Assembly (NCBI RefSeq): GCF_014191055.1
Contig: NZ_JACHWB010000011.1
Span: forward strand, 1-64,000
DNA: 64,000 nucleotides
Origin: Microvirga lupini
GTDB taxonomy: Bacteria; Pseudomonadota; Alphaproteobacteria; Rhizobiales; Beijerinckiaceae
Direction of reading: 5' to 3'
Shown here: positions 36,184 to 44,364 of the stretch, in pieces
Position numbering within the stretch: the stretch's first letter is position 1
Layout: each line of letters begins with the position of its first letter
Notes under the pieces: generated by a model
Databases searched by the model: none
The model's input: only the letters and a program-made list of their open reading frames with translations
What the model was told of the DNA's origin: nothing
Translations under genes and position numbers: made by a program

Positions 36184-37212
36184 TCAAATCTCAGGGTCCT
36201 GCCCACCCTCGTCCACCTGGGAGCCCAGCGGCTCCATGGACTGCAGCACAGCCCGGCGGAGGGTGTCCGCATATTGCCGGTATTCGACAGCCCGTTCGGC
36301 ATACATCTCTGCGACGGCCCTGCGGCCGCTCTTGCGTCCGTCCTCCGCCATGCGGGCAACCAGCTCGGCCCTCTCCTCGATGACGCGCAGAGCCACCCGC
36401 AGCGCCTCGTCCACAGCACTTTCCTGCTCCTTGGCCAAAATATCCGACGTATAGGAATGTCCGACCTGGCACCGGAACCGGAGGGGTTTGCTCGCCTTGA
36501 TCTTCGAGAGCACGCCGCCGCAGCCGGGGCAGGTCAGGGGGGCTGGATCAGCGAGCTTCCGCAAAACCTCGCTATCGATCCGCTCACCTGCGGCGATATC
36601 CACCTCCAGGCGAATGTCGGGCGGGATGGGGACCCCGGGGCCCGCCGCCTCCCGGGCAAGGTCCGACAGCACGTCACCGATCCGGGCACTCGGCACCGAC
36701 AGATCGACGGTGACGGCCTCCATGGCGCTGCGCGGCATGTCATCGGCAATGGCATCAGCCGGGTCCTGCACTACGGCCACGCCGCCGCAGCGCTTGACGG
36801 CTTCCAGGCCTGAGGCGCCGTCATTGAGGAGGCCACTCAGGACGACGCCGATCACCCGGGAGCCATAGGCAGCCGCCGCCGACCGGAACAGCGGGTCGAT
36901 GGCAGGCCGCGCCATGTTCTCGCGAGGACCACGCCCAAGCCTGATGTGACCCTTGGCCAGGATGAGATGATGGTCGGGAACCGCCAGATAGACGTTGCCG
37001 GGCTCGATGCGCATGCCATTGGCTGCTTGGTGGACGGGCAGGCGACCGGCGGCGGATGCCACGGTCGCAAGAATGCCGATGCTGCGGGCAGGAATATGCA
37101 GCACGATGAAGACGGCGGCCGGCAGATCTGGCGGAAGGGATCCCAGGATCGTCTTGAGCGGAGCGGTTGCTCCGGACGAGCCTCCGATGACGATGATGTC
37201 GCGATTGCTCAT
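36184..37212 (-). CDS. CheB-type methylesterase domain protein with C-terminal Cys-rich region
   Basis: A 342-residue protein. The first 190 residues form a CheB catalytic domain with Ser in IGGSSGATAPL, His in FIVLHIPA and Asp in GLLNDGASGLEA, and no receiver domain precedes it. Residues about 228-265 contain CPGCGGVL and FRCQVGHSY, a potential zinc-binding Cys3-His site, followed by a helical tail (VIEERAELVARMAEDGRKSG). Such receiver-less CheB proteins typically accompany CheB-CheR-kinase fusions. It lies 81 bases upstream of the fusion gene on the same strand. Confidence 0.87.
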   Translation of the reverse strand: MSNRDIIVIGGSSGATAPLKTILGSLPPDLPAAVFIVLHIPARSIGILATVASAAGRLPVHQAANGMRIEPGNVYLAVPDHHLILAKGHIRLGRGPRENMARPAIDPLFRSAAAAYGSRVIGVVLSGLLNDGASGLEAVKRCGGVAVVQDPADAIADDMPRSAMEAVTVDLSVPSARIGDVLSDLAREAAGPGVPIPPDIRLEVDIAAGERIDSEVLRKLADPAPLTCPGCGGVLSKIKASKPLRFRCQVGHSYTSDILAKEQESAVDEALRVALRVIEERAELVARMAEDGRKSGRRAVAEMYAERAVEYRQYADTLRRAVLQSMEPLGSQVDEGGQDPEI

Positions 37213-37393
37213 GAAGGCCCTCGGAGTGACGTAGCAATGAATGAACCCCAGGCACCCGGCACAGTTCCTTCAATGGTGGTAAGTGGCGTGAAATCCTCGC
37301 AAAAGAAGGATCTTGCGGGGGGGAACTCAGGCGTGCGGCAAGCGTCAGGTTATTGGGCGCCCGTCGGGTGCTCGATCCGGTGCGAGTGCGGCC

Positions 37394-37633
37394 ATGCCCG
37401 ACCCTGCTCTTGAACGGGTACACCTTGCGAAGGCTGAGCGCGACATTGCCGAAGGCGAGGAGCGCATTACCCGCCAGATGCTTCTCATCGAGAGAATGAA
37501 CCAGGAGGGGCACGATACAGCCGAGGCGGAACGGCTGCTGCTGACCCTGCGGGAAGTTCTTGCCGAGTGGCAGGCCCACCGGGAGGAGATCCTGCGGGTT
37601 CTGGAGCGCCATCGTGTGCTGCGCTCCAGTTGA
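37394..37633 (+). CDS. Small coiled-coil protein, paralogue A
   Basis: A 79-residue, highly charged helical protein (MPDPALERVHLAKAERDIAE, then GEERITRQMLLIERMNQEGH and LREVLAEWQAHREEILRVLE). It is a paralogue of the 90-residue protein at 38789, sharing the AxRHxAxGExRIxxQxxLIxRMxxxG pattern and the E---W--HR--IL--I/L-RH end. Small proteins of this type recur in Methylobacteriaceae and are unassigned. The ATG at 37394 was preferred because the family starts there. A GGAAC-N16-CGTC sequence lies at 37322-37346. Confidence 0.62.
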   Translation: MPDPALERVHLAKAERDIAEGEERITRQMLLIERMNQEGHDTAEAERLLLTLREVLAEWQAHREEILRVLERHRVLRSS

Positions 37634-37732
37634 GGGAAGGCGCATTCGCCGTTGAGTGGCCCGAATGAATCAATCGGTATCCTGAGTGTCGTCGTACAGT
37701 GAGCAGTCAAACCACGAAGGACTGAAGGAACG

Positions 37733-38473
37733 ATGATAAACACCGCGCTGCACGAACAGGCTTGGTCACATCCATTGCTGTGCAAGCTGGGCAGCATCGC
37801 CGACCTCTCGGACGAGGAGAAGCAGGCGATCCTGGATCTGCCAGTGTCTGTGAAGGTGGTCGAGGCGGACATCGACATCGTCCAGGATGGAGATCGGCCC
37901 TCCGACTGTGTCCTGGTCCTCAGCGGCTTCGTCTGCCGCTACAAGATCCTGCCTGACGGTAAGCGGCAGATCATGGGCTTTTACATCCCGGGCGACATTC
38001 CGGACCTGCAAAGTCTCCAGTTGGATGTCATGGACAACAGCGTTGGGGCTCTGGTGAGAAGCAGCGTAGCCCTGATCCCGCACCGGAGCCTGCGGGAGAT
38101 GCTGCGGCGTTTCCCCAACCTGAACGACATCCTGTGGCGCGATACCCTGATCGATGCAGCCATGTTCCGCGAGTGGATGATCGGGCTGGGACGCCGGTCA
38201 GCCTATCAGCGCATTGCCCATCTGCTTTGTGAACTTCAGGTCCGGTTGCAAACGGTAGGTCTCGCCAAGGTGAACGGGTGTGAACTGCCGATCACCCAGA
38301 ACGAGTTTGGGGATGCCCTAGGGCTCTCGACCGTCCATGTGAACCGCGTCCTCCAGGATCTCAGGAGAGACGGCCTAATCGTGCTGCGGGGCAGCATGCT
38401 GGAAATCCCGGACTGGGAGGCTCTGCAAGCCGTGGGCGAGTTCGATCCCACCTATCTTCACTTGAAGAAGTAA
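37733..38473 (+). CDS. Crp/Fnr family transcriptional regulator
   Basis: A 246-residue regulator. The cyclic-nucleotide-binding-like beta roll (about residues 25-125) contains VQDGDRPSDCVLVLSGFVCR and ILPDGKRQIMGFYIPGDIPD. The dimer helix (about 130-165) is followed by a Crp-type helix-turn-helix with ITQNEFGDALGLSTVHVNRV and LQDLRRDGLIVLRG. There is no Cys cluster for an iron-sulfur centre, so it is not a classical FNR. The ligand is unknown. The ATG has GAAGGAACG upstream. It lies between the two small coiled-coil genes and may regulate them. Confidence 0.9.
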   Translation: MINTALHEQAWSHPLLCKLGSIADLSDEEKQAILDLPVSVKVVEADIDIVQDGDRPSDCVLVLSGFVCRYKILPDGKRQIMGFYIPGDIPDLQSLQLDVMDNSVGALVRSSVALIPHRSLREMLRRFPNLNDILWRDTLIDAAMFREWMIGLGRRSAYQRIAHLLCELQVRLQTVGLAKVNGCELPITQNEFGDALGLSTVHVNRVLQDLRRDGLIVLRGSMLEIPDWEALQAVGEFDPTYLHLKK

Positions 38474-38788
38474 GAGCTTCCGGAACAGATCCCTGCTCTG
38501 AGCAGCGTAGACTCGAAGCGCCGTGCTAGGACGAGAAAGGCTCCCCTCACGACCTTCGCACTTCGCGCCAAACTTGATCCAAAGCACATCTGCCGGCAGA
38601 AGATGCTGGATGCCCGCAGCCCAGGCGCCCGTGCGGGAAAAACTGCGGCAGGCAGGAGATTTGCCGCCTCGCTTGGACTTGTAAGCTCAACCGGCGCATG
38701 ATGCAGCATCCACCAAGATGCTCTGATCCCGTAGCCGCTGGTGGCTCTGAGATGTGTGCCCCCGCCAGTTTGGTTGAGGAGAGTTATC
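38474..38788. other. Intergenic region with shared leader element
   Basis: About 315 bases between the Crp/Fnr gene and the second coiled-coil gene. It contains the conserved leader element at 38725-38766. No other feature was recognised. Confidence 0.5.
38725..38766 (+). promoter_or_regulatory. Conserved leader element, copy 2
   Basis: It contains CCCGTAGCCGCTGGTGGCT followed by CTGAGATGTGTGCCCCCGCC and lies 22 bases before the ATG at 38789. It matches 31775-31818 in most positions and in spacing to the start codon. Confidence 0.45.
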
Positions 38789-39061
38789 ATGACCGCCGAC
38801 CTCGACCAAGAACGCGCAGATCTCATCCTGGCAGATCGGCATCTCGCCGCGGGCGAGCAGCGGATTGCCGAGCAACGCGCCCTGATCCGGCGGATGACTG
38901 AGCACGGCTTCAATACCGCCACGGCCAGGGATCTGCTGCGCTTGCTGGAGGAAACCATGATCCTCTGGCAGGAACACCGCCAACTCATCCTGGACGCCAT
39001 CGCCCGGCATGAACGGGCTCTCACCCCTCCGCCTCAAGCGGATTCCAGATCACAATCCTGA
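38789..39061 (+). CDS. Small coiled-coil protein, paralogue B
   Basis: A 90-residue helical protein starting [20 protein letters not shown], then [40 protein letters not shown] and a Pro/Ser-rich tail. It is a paralogue of the protein at 37394. The TTGAGGAGAG sequence upstream is a good ribosome binding site. Its leader carries the conserved element seen before 31840, which suggests common control. No function is known to me. Confidence 0.65.
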   Translation: MTADLDQERADLILADRHLAAGEQRIAEQRALIRRMTEHGFNTATARDLLRLLEETMILWQEHRQLILDAIARHERALTPPPQADSRSQS

Positions 39062-39071
39062 GCTGCCTGTC

Positions 39072-39232
39072 GAACACGGCTTTTCGCGCTTCTGCCCCTT
39101 CATGTGCGGCAGGGCGGCGCCGATACCGTAGAAAACGCTCTTGATGTTGACGTCGATGGTGCGGTCCCAGTCCTCGACCTTCAGGCGCTCGATGGTCGCC
39201 TGCATTCTGCCATTCGAAGCGCCCGACATCCG
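39072..39232 (-). pseudogene. Remnant of a short-chain dehydrogenase/reductase gene
   Basis: On the minus strand a frame reads [20 protein letters not shown] and then [17 protein letters not shown]. This is the middle of an SDR (the stretch after the NNAG motif, with the DVNIKGVLYGIAAALPHM pattern). Neither the Rossmann GxxxGxG start nor the catalytic YxxxK follows. An NAG triplet occurs in a shifted frame just upstream. It lies 7 bases downstream of the cupin gene, as if the two once formed an operon. Confidence 0.7.
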
Positions 39233-39238
39233 CCAGCA

Positions 39239-39634
39239 TCAGCCGCGGTACTGCTTATCGGTGACGTGCTCCATCCAGTCCACGGCCTTGCCGTCAAGGG
39301 ACTCCTGAATGGCGATGTGGGTCATGGCTGTGGCGGGCGACGCGCCGTGCCAGTGCTTCTCGTCGGGATCGAACCAGACCACGTCGCCGGGCCGGATTTC
39401 CTCGATGGGGCCCCCCTCGCGCTGCACGAGGCCGAGTCCCGTCATGACGATGAGGGTCTGGCCGAGCGGATGTGTGTGCCAGGCCGTGCGCGCGCCGGGC
39501 TCGAAGGTCACGAGGGCGCCTGCAACGCGAGCCGGATCGGGCGGGCTGAACAACGGATCGATCCGCACCGTCCCGGTGAACCAGTTCGCCGGTCCTGTGG
39601 CCGAGGCTTGAGAGCCTGCTCTCTTGATGTCCAT
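39239..39634 (-). CDS. Cupin-domain protein
   Basis: A 131-residue single cupin. The metal-binding motif 1 appears as [20 protein letters not shown] (two His and a downstream Gln) and motif 2 as [20 protein letters not shown] (His). The layout matches the small cupins annotated as carboxymuconolactone decarboxylase-associated or mandelonitrile lyase-like, which are mostly of unknown substrate. The ATG at 39634 has AGGGA upstream; a frame extension to 39685 has no recognisable sequence. It is followed by an SDR remnant on the same strand. Confidence 0.82.
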   Translation of the reverse strand: MDIKRAGSQASATGPANWFTGTVRIDPLFSPPDPARVAGALVTFEPGARTAWHTHPLGQTLIVMTGLGLVQREGGPIEEIRPGDVVWFDPDEKHWHGASPATAMTHIAIQESLDGKAVDWMEHVTDKQYRG

Positions 39635-40329
39635 GGTTCTTAATCCCTGTGAAGATGCGCAGAGCGAGTCTGCTGTCGAAGACAAAATTAGTACCGAAGG
39701 CCGATCCGATTAGGGGCCAGATCCGCATAGACCTATTAGCCGCGGTCATGAATGTGGCTGTCGCTTCATCAGCCGCATGGCGATGAACGCGGCGGTGAGA
39801 ACCACCAGCGTGCGGACGAGGAACACCGAGCCCAAGCCGGCCACGCCACGAGCGATGATCCCGCGGCCATCGTCAGTGGCGGCTCTTGGTTGTCACTGCA
39901 AGTGGCAGACCCCAGCCTCACAGATGATCGACCCTGCATTCCATGGCGAGCTTATGGCCAAGCTCGCCGATCTGACTGGTATATCGCTGTAATGAAGCGA
40001 GGCGAAGGTTGACTCAGGGTGTCGGAGCCGGTGTGCTCTCGACTTTGTGACGCAACCACACCATGCCCCCTCCGGCGACTCGCAGCCGGTCACACTCAAC
40101 GCCTGTCTTGCTCCTCGACGCTGGTCCTCGAGCGTGTGCATCGCTATAAAGTTAGTAGCATTGCCATCCTATAGTGATTAGTCGGTTCTCACTCTACCAA
40201 ACAGAATTTTTCTCTTTTCCCGTGCCTGCGAGACGGGGATTCTCCCAAGCCCATACTGTTTGAAAGAGAATTCTATTGATTTGCGCCAGGGACAACGAGA
40301 CGCTTAAGGTGTTCAACCAGCAGGATCCA
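39635..40329. other. Gene-poor region between the cupin and FMN reductase genes
   Basis: About 700 bases with no intact gene apart from a possible short hydrophobic frame at 39746-39844. It includes an AT-rich stretch at about 40140-40280, probably containing the promoter of the FMN reductase gene. Confidence 0.45.
39746..39844 (-). other. Short hydrophobic frame, possible membrane-protein remnant
   Basis: On the minus strand a GTG-initiated frame reads VAGLGSVFLVRTLVVLTAAF then IAMRLMKRQPHS and stop. It resembles the last helix and basic tail of a transporter, or could be a 32-residue single-pass protein. No ribosome binding site was recognised, so its status is uncertain. Confidence 0.3.
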
Positions 40330-40884
40330 ATGCCAGAGATTGTCGCCATTGTCGGGAGTCCGGCGCTCCATTCCCGCACACGGAATCTTGTCATGGAGAT
40401 TCAGGGGCGGATTGCCAGTGAGGCCAGCGCTGCGGCGCGGCTGATCGATATCGCTGAACTTATGCCGCATCTGGTGGTGAGGAGTCGTGAGGAGACATCT
40501 GCCATTCTCGAGGGGGCGCTGCAGGCCGTAGAGCGCGCAGATCTCCTTCTCATCGGAACGCCGGTCTACAAAGGGTCCTACACAGGCCTCTTCAAGCATT
40601 TCATCGATCTCGTCGACTACAAGTCGCTCGCGGGTGTACCCGTGGCGCTCCTTGCCATGGGCGGGTCCGACCGACATGCCCTCGTGATTGATCACCAGCT
40701 CCGCCCGCTGTTCGGGTTCTTCAACGCACAGACCTTGCCGACAGGCGTCTTCGTGTCCGAGCACTCCTATTCCGATGGACGCATCAACGATCCTGTGCTT
40801 CAGAACCGGATCTCGACATTCGTGCGCGAGAGTGTCGATGCCGTAAAAATACGTGCAGCGATGCGCAGGCTAGAGGCGGCTTGA
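40330..40884 (+). CDS. NADPH-dependent FMN reductase (SsuE/MsuE-like)
   Basis: A 184-residue flavodoxin-like reductase. It has IVAIVGSPALHSRTRNLVME (phosphate-binding loop), LLIGTPVYKGSYTGLFKHFI (the GTPxYKGSYTGxxKxFxD signature of the MsuE/SsuE group), and VPVALLAMGGSDRHALVIDH. It supplies reduced FMN to two-component monooxygenases, and a luciferase-like monooxygenase gene lies 6.6 kb away at 46960. ATG 40330 with CAGGA upstream is preferred over in-frame starts from 40276. It converges with the Lrp gene, overlapping its end by 15 bases. Confidence 0.88.
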   Translation: MPEIVAIVGSPALHSRTRNLVMEIQGRIASEASAAARLIDIAELMPHLVVRSREETSAILEGALQAVERADLLLIGTPVYKGSYTGLFKHFIDLVDYKSLAGVPVALLAMGGSDRHALVIDHQLRPLFGFFNAQTLPTGVFVSEHSYSDGRINDPVLQNRISTFVRESVDAVKIRAAMRRLEAA

Positions 40885-41358
40885 TCTTTGATTTACCGGG
40901 GCGGCCGGAGTCAGAGAATAGGCAGTTGTGAACTTGACCCGCTGCATGGCGAAGCGTGAAGTCACGTTCTTGAGCGGGATTGCATTGATGAGGCGCTTGT
41001 AGAAGGCGTCATAGGCGTTCATGTCAGGCACGACCACGCGCAGCATGTAGTCCACATCTCCGGCCATCCGGTAGAATTCCATTACCTCAGGCATGGCTAA
41101 CACCAAGTCGGCAAAATGCTGCAGGCCTTGGCCCGAATGATCGGCGATTTCGATGGATGTAAATACAGTCAATCCGAGGCCTATCTTGTCTGGATCAACC
41201 AGAGCGACACGCTTTTGAATGACACCGGTTGCTTCCAGGCGCTGAACCCGCTTCCAACATGGAGTTTGTGAGAGATTTACCCTCTGGGCGAGTTCGGCGA
41301 TCGAGATGTCGGCGTCTTCCTGCAGCAGCATCAGGATCTTGGTATCCGTCGCATCCAT
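40870..41358 (-). CDS. Lrp/AsnC family transcriptional regulator
   Basis: A 162-residue regulator. The N-terminal helix-turn-helix (about residues 1-60) has DTKILMLLQEDADISIAELA followed by QRVNLSQTPCWKRVQRLEATG. The C-terminal RAM domain (about 70-145) includes LGLTVFTSIEIADH, EVMEFYRMAGDVDYMLRVVV and YDAFYKRLINAIPLKNVTS. It probably senses an amino acid or related ligand. Start at ATG 41358 with GAGGT upstream. It is divergent from the ABC transporter-monooxygenase operon and is the natural candidate for its regulator; two GTTCT-N6-AGAAC palindromes lie in the shared promoter region. Confidence 0.9.
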   Translation of the reverse strand: MDATDTKILMLLQEDADISIAELAQRVNLSQTPCWKRVQRLEATGVIQKRVALVDPDKIGLGLTVFTSIEIADHSGQGLQHFADLVLAMPEVMEFYRMAGDVDYMLRVVVPDMNAYDAFYKRLINAIPLKNVTSRFAMQRVKFTTAYSLTPAAPVNQRSSRL

Positions 41359-41432
41359 GTCAGACCTCGGTGGGCGTAGAATAATAATCTCCGCGAGGCT
41401 CAACGGAGAAAGTCTCATACCAGCCCTGCATG

Positions 41433-41448
41433 GTTCTTTATAAAGAAC
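41433..41448. promoter_or_regulatory. Perfect 16-bp palindrome, candidate operator
   Basis: GTTCTTTATAAAGAAC followed by ATT. It lies 75 bases upstream of the Lrp start and about 200 bases upstream of the substrate-binding-protein start. The arms GTTCT and AGAAC recur at 41575-41590. Confidence 0.6.
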
Positions 41449-41574
41449 ATTATCTGACATACAAGTCCATTTTTAGTGGTATGGCACCGACGCGATTCCC
41501 CGACTTTTTGAGCTTGAAAAGATTATCCTTCTAGAGAATGAACAAGATCGGAGAAGATTATCGCTGGCTCTGTC

Positions 41575-41590
41575 GTTCTAAAAAAAGAAC
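41575..41590. promoter_or_regulatory. Second GTTCT-N6-AGAAC operator-like site
   Basis: GTTCTAAAAAAAGAAC followed by ATT, 56 bases upstream of the likely ABC substrate-binding-protein start. It has the same 5-bp arms, 6-base spacing and downstream ATT as the site at 41433-41448. Confidence 0.55.
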
Positions 41591-41645
41591 ATTCCCGTTG
41601 CATTTGGTGCCTTCTCACCTTGATAATTCAAGGGTCATTCGGCCC

Positions 41646-43334
41646 ATGATGCAGGGGAAAAACGTGTTCATCACTCATCTTTTCAGGAAAAGAGCCGGTC
41701 TTGCCGCTTTGCTCGGAGCCACGCTCCTGGCTGGAGCGAACGGGTGGGGAGCGGCACAAGCCGCAGGTCCCGACGATAAGCAGAAGCCTGCTCGGGGTGG
41801 AGCGCTGGTCTATCTTGAGCAGCAGGCGCACACGAACCTCTACCCGCCTGCAGGAGGCTTCTACCCCAACGGCGGGATCCTCAACCAGATCACCGATAAG
41901 CTGACCTATCAGAACCCCAACACTCTCGAGATCGAACCCTGGATCGCCGAGTCGTGGGCGGTGAACGCCGATGCGACGGAGTACACGTTCAAGATCCGAA
42001 AAGGCGTGACGTTCTCCGACGGCACACCGTTGGATGCGGCCGCCGTGGCCAAGAACTACGACACCTTCGGGCGCGGCAATAAGGAACTGAAACTGCCGAT
42101 TTCAGAGGTCATCAATAACTACGACAGAAGCGAGATCATCGATCCGCAGACGGTGAAGTTCTATTTCAAGAAGCCGTCGCCTGGATTCCTGCAGGGCACG
42201 TCCGTGATCGGTTCAGGACTCGTGTCCCTGAAGACTCTTGCGCTGCCCTACGAAGCGTTGGGCGATGCCACGAAGATCATCGGCTCCGGCCCGTTCGTGG
42301 TCGCCAGCGAGACCCTCGGACGCGAACTCACGCTCAAAGTACGCCCTGACTACAACTGGAGTCCGGCCAAACTTGAGCACCAGGGTCGCGCCTATCTAGA
42401 CGAAATCAAATACATCGTCACCCCAGAAGACAGCGTACGCATCGGCGCCCTCCTGGCCGGGCAGGCCGATGTCATCCGCCAGATCCAGGCCTATGACGAG
42501 AAGCAGGTCGAGGACGAGGGCTACCTGATCTACGCGCCCTCGACCCGAGGCGTAAACAACAGCGTCGTATTCCGTCCCGACAACCCGCTCGTCGCCGACG
42601 TTCGGGTCCGTCGCGCGCTGCTGCATGCCACCAATACGGACGAGATCGTCTCGACCCTCTTCTCCGCCAACTACCCGAAGGCGAGTTCGATCATCGCCAA
42701 GACGGCACTGGGCTATGTCGATCTTTCGGCGAAGCTGTCTTATGACATCGAGAAGGCCAGGGCGCTGCTCGACGAGACCGGCTGGAAGTTCGGCGCGAAC
42801 GGACGGCGTCAGAAGGATGGGCAGACGCTTGAACTGTCAGCCTACGAGTCCCTGCCGCAGCCGCAGAACAAGGAGACGCTGCAACTCGTCGCTCAGCAAT
42901 GGGAAAAGATCGGGGTGAAGCTGAACGTGCTGACCGCCGACTCCGGCAGCGCGGTCATGAACAATCTCGATCCCGCCAAGGCGCCTGTCTCGCCCGCCAT
43001 GGTCGGCCGCGCCGATCCCGACGTGATCAAGAGCCAATACTATCCCACGAATCGCAACGTCCTGCTGCAAAAGGGCGGCAACAGCGATAAAGTGCAGGCC
43101 TTCGTCGACGAGAAGCTCAACGCGCTGCTTGATCAGCTTGCATCCGAGCCCGATCGCACCAAGCGCCTCACGGTGGCCGGCGAGGTCCAGAACTACGTAG
43201 TCGATCAGGCCTACGCCATTCCGATTTTCGAGGAGCCGCAGGCCTTCGCGGCCGCGCCTTACGTGAAGGGCGTGTCCTTCGAAGCGGTGGGGCGTCCCAG
43301 CTTCTACAGCACCTGGCTCGCGCCGCGCCGCTGA
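41646..43334 (+). CDS. ABC transporter substrate-binding protein, family 5 (KPN_01854-like)
   Basis: A 562-residue periplasmic binding protein. The signal peptide (AGLAALLGATLLAGANGWGAAQAA) is followed by the SBP_bac_5 fold: PARGGALVYLEQQAHTNLYPPA, EPWIAESWAVNADATEYTFK, IRKGVTFSDGTPLDAAAVAK and VRRALLHATNTDEIV. It resembles the KPN_01854 family of substrate-binding proteins found beside luciferase-like monooxygenases. Related proteins bind oligopeptides or other small organic ligands. It is the first gene of the operon. The exact start among nearby ATGs is uncertain. Confidence 0.87.
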   Translation: MMQGKNVFITHLFRKRAGLAALLGATLLAGANGWGAAQAAGPDDKQKPARGGALVYLEQQAHTNLYPPAGGFYPNGGILNQITDKLTYQNPNTLEIEPWIAESWAVNADATEYTFKIRKGVTFSDGTPLDAAAVAKNYDTFGRGNKELKLPISEVINNYDRSEIIDPQTVKFYFKKPSPGFLQGTSVIGSGLVSLKTLALPYEALGDATKIIGSGPFVVASETLGRELTLKVRPDYNWSPAKLEHQGRAYLDEIKYIVTPEDSVRIGALLAGQADVIRQIQAYDEKQVEDEGYLIYAPSTRGVNNSVVFRPDNPLVADVRVRRALLHATNTDEIVSTLFSANYPKASSIIAKTALGYVDLSAKLSYDIEKARALLDETGWKFGANGRRQKDGQTLELSAYESLPQPQNKETLQLVAQQWEKIGVKLNVLTADSGSAVMNNLDPAKAPVSPAMVGRADPDVIKSQYYPTNRNVLLQKGGNSDKVQAFVDEKLNALLDQLASEPDRTKRLTVAGEVQNYVVDQAYAIPIFEEPQAFAAAPYVKGVSFEAVGRPSFYSTWLAPRR

Positions 43335-43343
43335 GGAAACGTT

Positions 43344-43384
43344 AGGTCGGCCCGGTGTCGCAACGAGCGATGTCTGGCCGACCT
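43344..43384 (+). terminator. Intercistronic hairpin after the substrate-binding protein gene
   Basis: AGGTCGGCC at 43344-43352 pairs perfectly with GGCCGACCT at 43376-43384, giving a 9-bp stem with a 23-base loop. No long T-tract follows. In this position it may stabilise the upstream mRNA or reduce transcription into the permease genes. Confidence 0.5.
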
Positions 43385-43419
43385 GCAATCGATTATCCCG
43401 ATTTCAGACAGGATCTCCC

Positions 43420-44364
43420 ATGTCGCGATATGTGATCGGAAGGATAGGGCAGGCGGGTCTTGTGCTCTGGGCGGCCTTTACCGTCTCGTTCATCCTGCTG
43501 CAGGCCCTGCCGGGTGATGCGATCCTCATCAAGTTTCTCAATCCCGAACTCGGCCTGGGGCCGGAGCAGATCGCTGACATCCGCGCGTCCTATGGGGCGG
43601 ACAATCCGCTGCTCGTGCAGTATGTTCACACCGTTGCGAACTTCCTCACGGGGAATTTCGGCTATTCCACACATGCGGGCGTTCCCGTTGGAGATCTGAT
43701 CCTCGCCAACCTGCCGCCGACCCTGTGGCTCTCGACGCTCGGGTTTCTGCTGTCACTGATACTCGCGGTCATGCTAGCGGCGCTCTCGGCCTTGTCTCCG
43801 TTCTCGTGGCTGCGCTCCTGCATCCAATCGATTCCCGCGCTCTTTATCTCCACACCCGTATTCTGGCTCGGGATCCTGCTGATCCAGATCTTCTCGTTTC
43901 AACTCAGGCTCATTCCGATCATCAATCCTGGACCATGGCAGGCGCTGATCCTGCCCGTAGTGACGTTGGCCGTACCGATCTCCGCGCCGCTCGCCCAGAT
44001 CCTGATGCGAAACATCGACCACGTGCTGACCGAGCCTTTCGTGGCGGTAGCCCGTGCCAAGGGCGCTTCCCACCGATGGGTTCTATGGAAGCATGTGGCG
44101 AAGAACGCCGTCCTGCCGACGCTCACTATCGGGGGCATCTTGTTCGGGGAGCTTCTCGCCGGTGCGGTGGTGACGGAAGCGGTGTTCGGCCTCAACGGCC
44201 TCGGAGGGCTGACGCAGCGCTCCGTCAATGATCAGGACATCGCGGTCCTCCAAGCCATCGTCGTGTTCTCGGCCGCAGCCTTCGTCCTCATCAATCTCAC
44301 GGTAGACCTGCTCTATCCCGTCTTCGATCCGCGCCTCAGAGTGAGACAAGGAGCTGTCGCATGA
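43420..44364 (+). CDS. ABC transporter permease, DppB-like
   Basis: A 314-residue inner-membrane permease with six transmembrane segments and an N-terminal leader typical of DppB/OppB (RIGQAGLVLWAAFTVSFILL, then ALPGDAI). The EAA-like cytoplasmic loop is VARAKGASHRWVLWKHVAKN. It forms the membrane channel with the DppC-like subunit that overlaps its 3-prime end by 4 bases (ATGA). Confidence 0.9.
   Translation: MSRYVIGRIGQAGLVLWAAFTVSFILLQALPGDAILIKFLNPELGLGPEQIADIRASYGADNPLLVQYVHTVANFLTGNFGYSTHAGVPVGDLILANLPPTLWLSTLGFLLSLILAVMLAALSALSPFSWLRSCIQSIPALFISTPVFWLGILLIQIFSFQLRLIPIINPGPWQALILPVVTLAVPISAPLAQILMRNIDHVLTEPFVAVARAKGASHRWVLWKHVAKNAVLPTLTIGGILFGELLAGAVVTEAVFGLNGLGGLTQRSVNDQDIAVLQAIVVFSAAAFVLINLTVDLLYPVFDPRLRVRQGAVA

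Noticed and set aside
33742..36813. Two long plus-strand frames opposite the CheB-CheR-kinase gene
   Set aside because: They mirror the coding strand of a well-supported 1214-residue protein and show no recognisable domains or ribosome binding sites.
38458..39024. Minus-strand frame overlapping the second coiled-coil gene
   Set aside because: Sequence is rich in Arg, Ser and Cys with no domain, while the opposite strand has a paralogue, a good ribosome binding site and a conserved leader.
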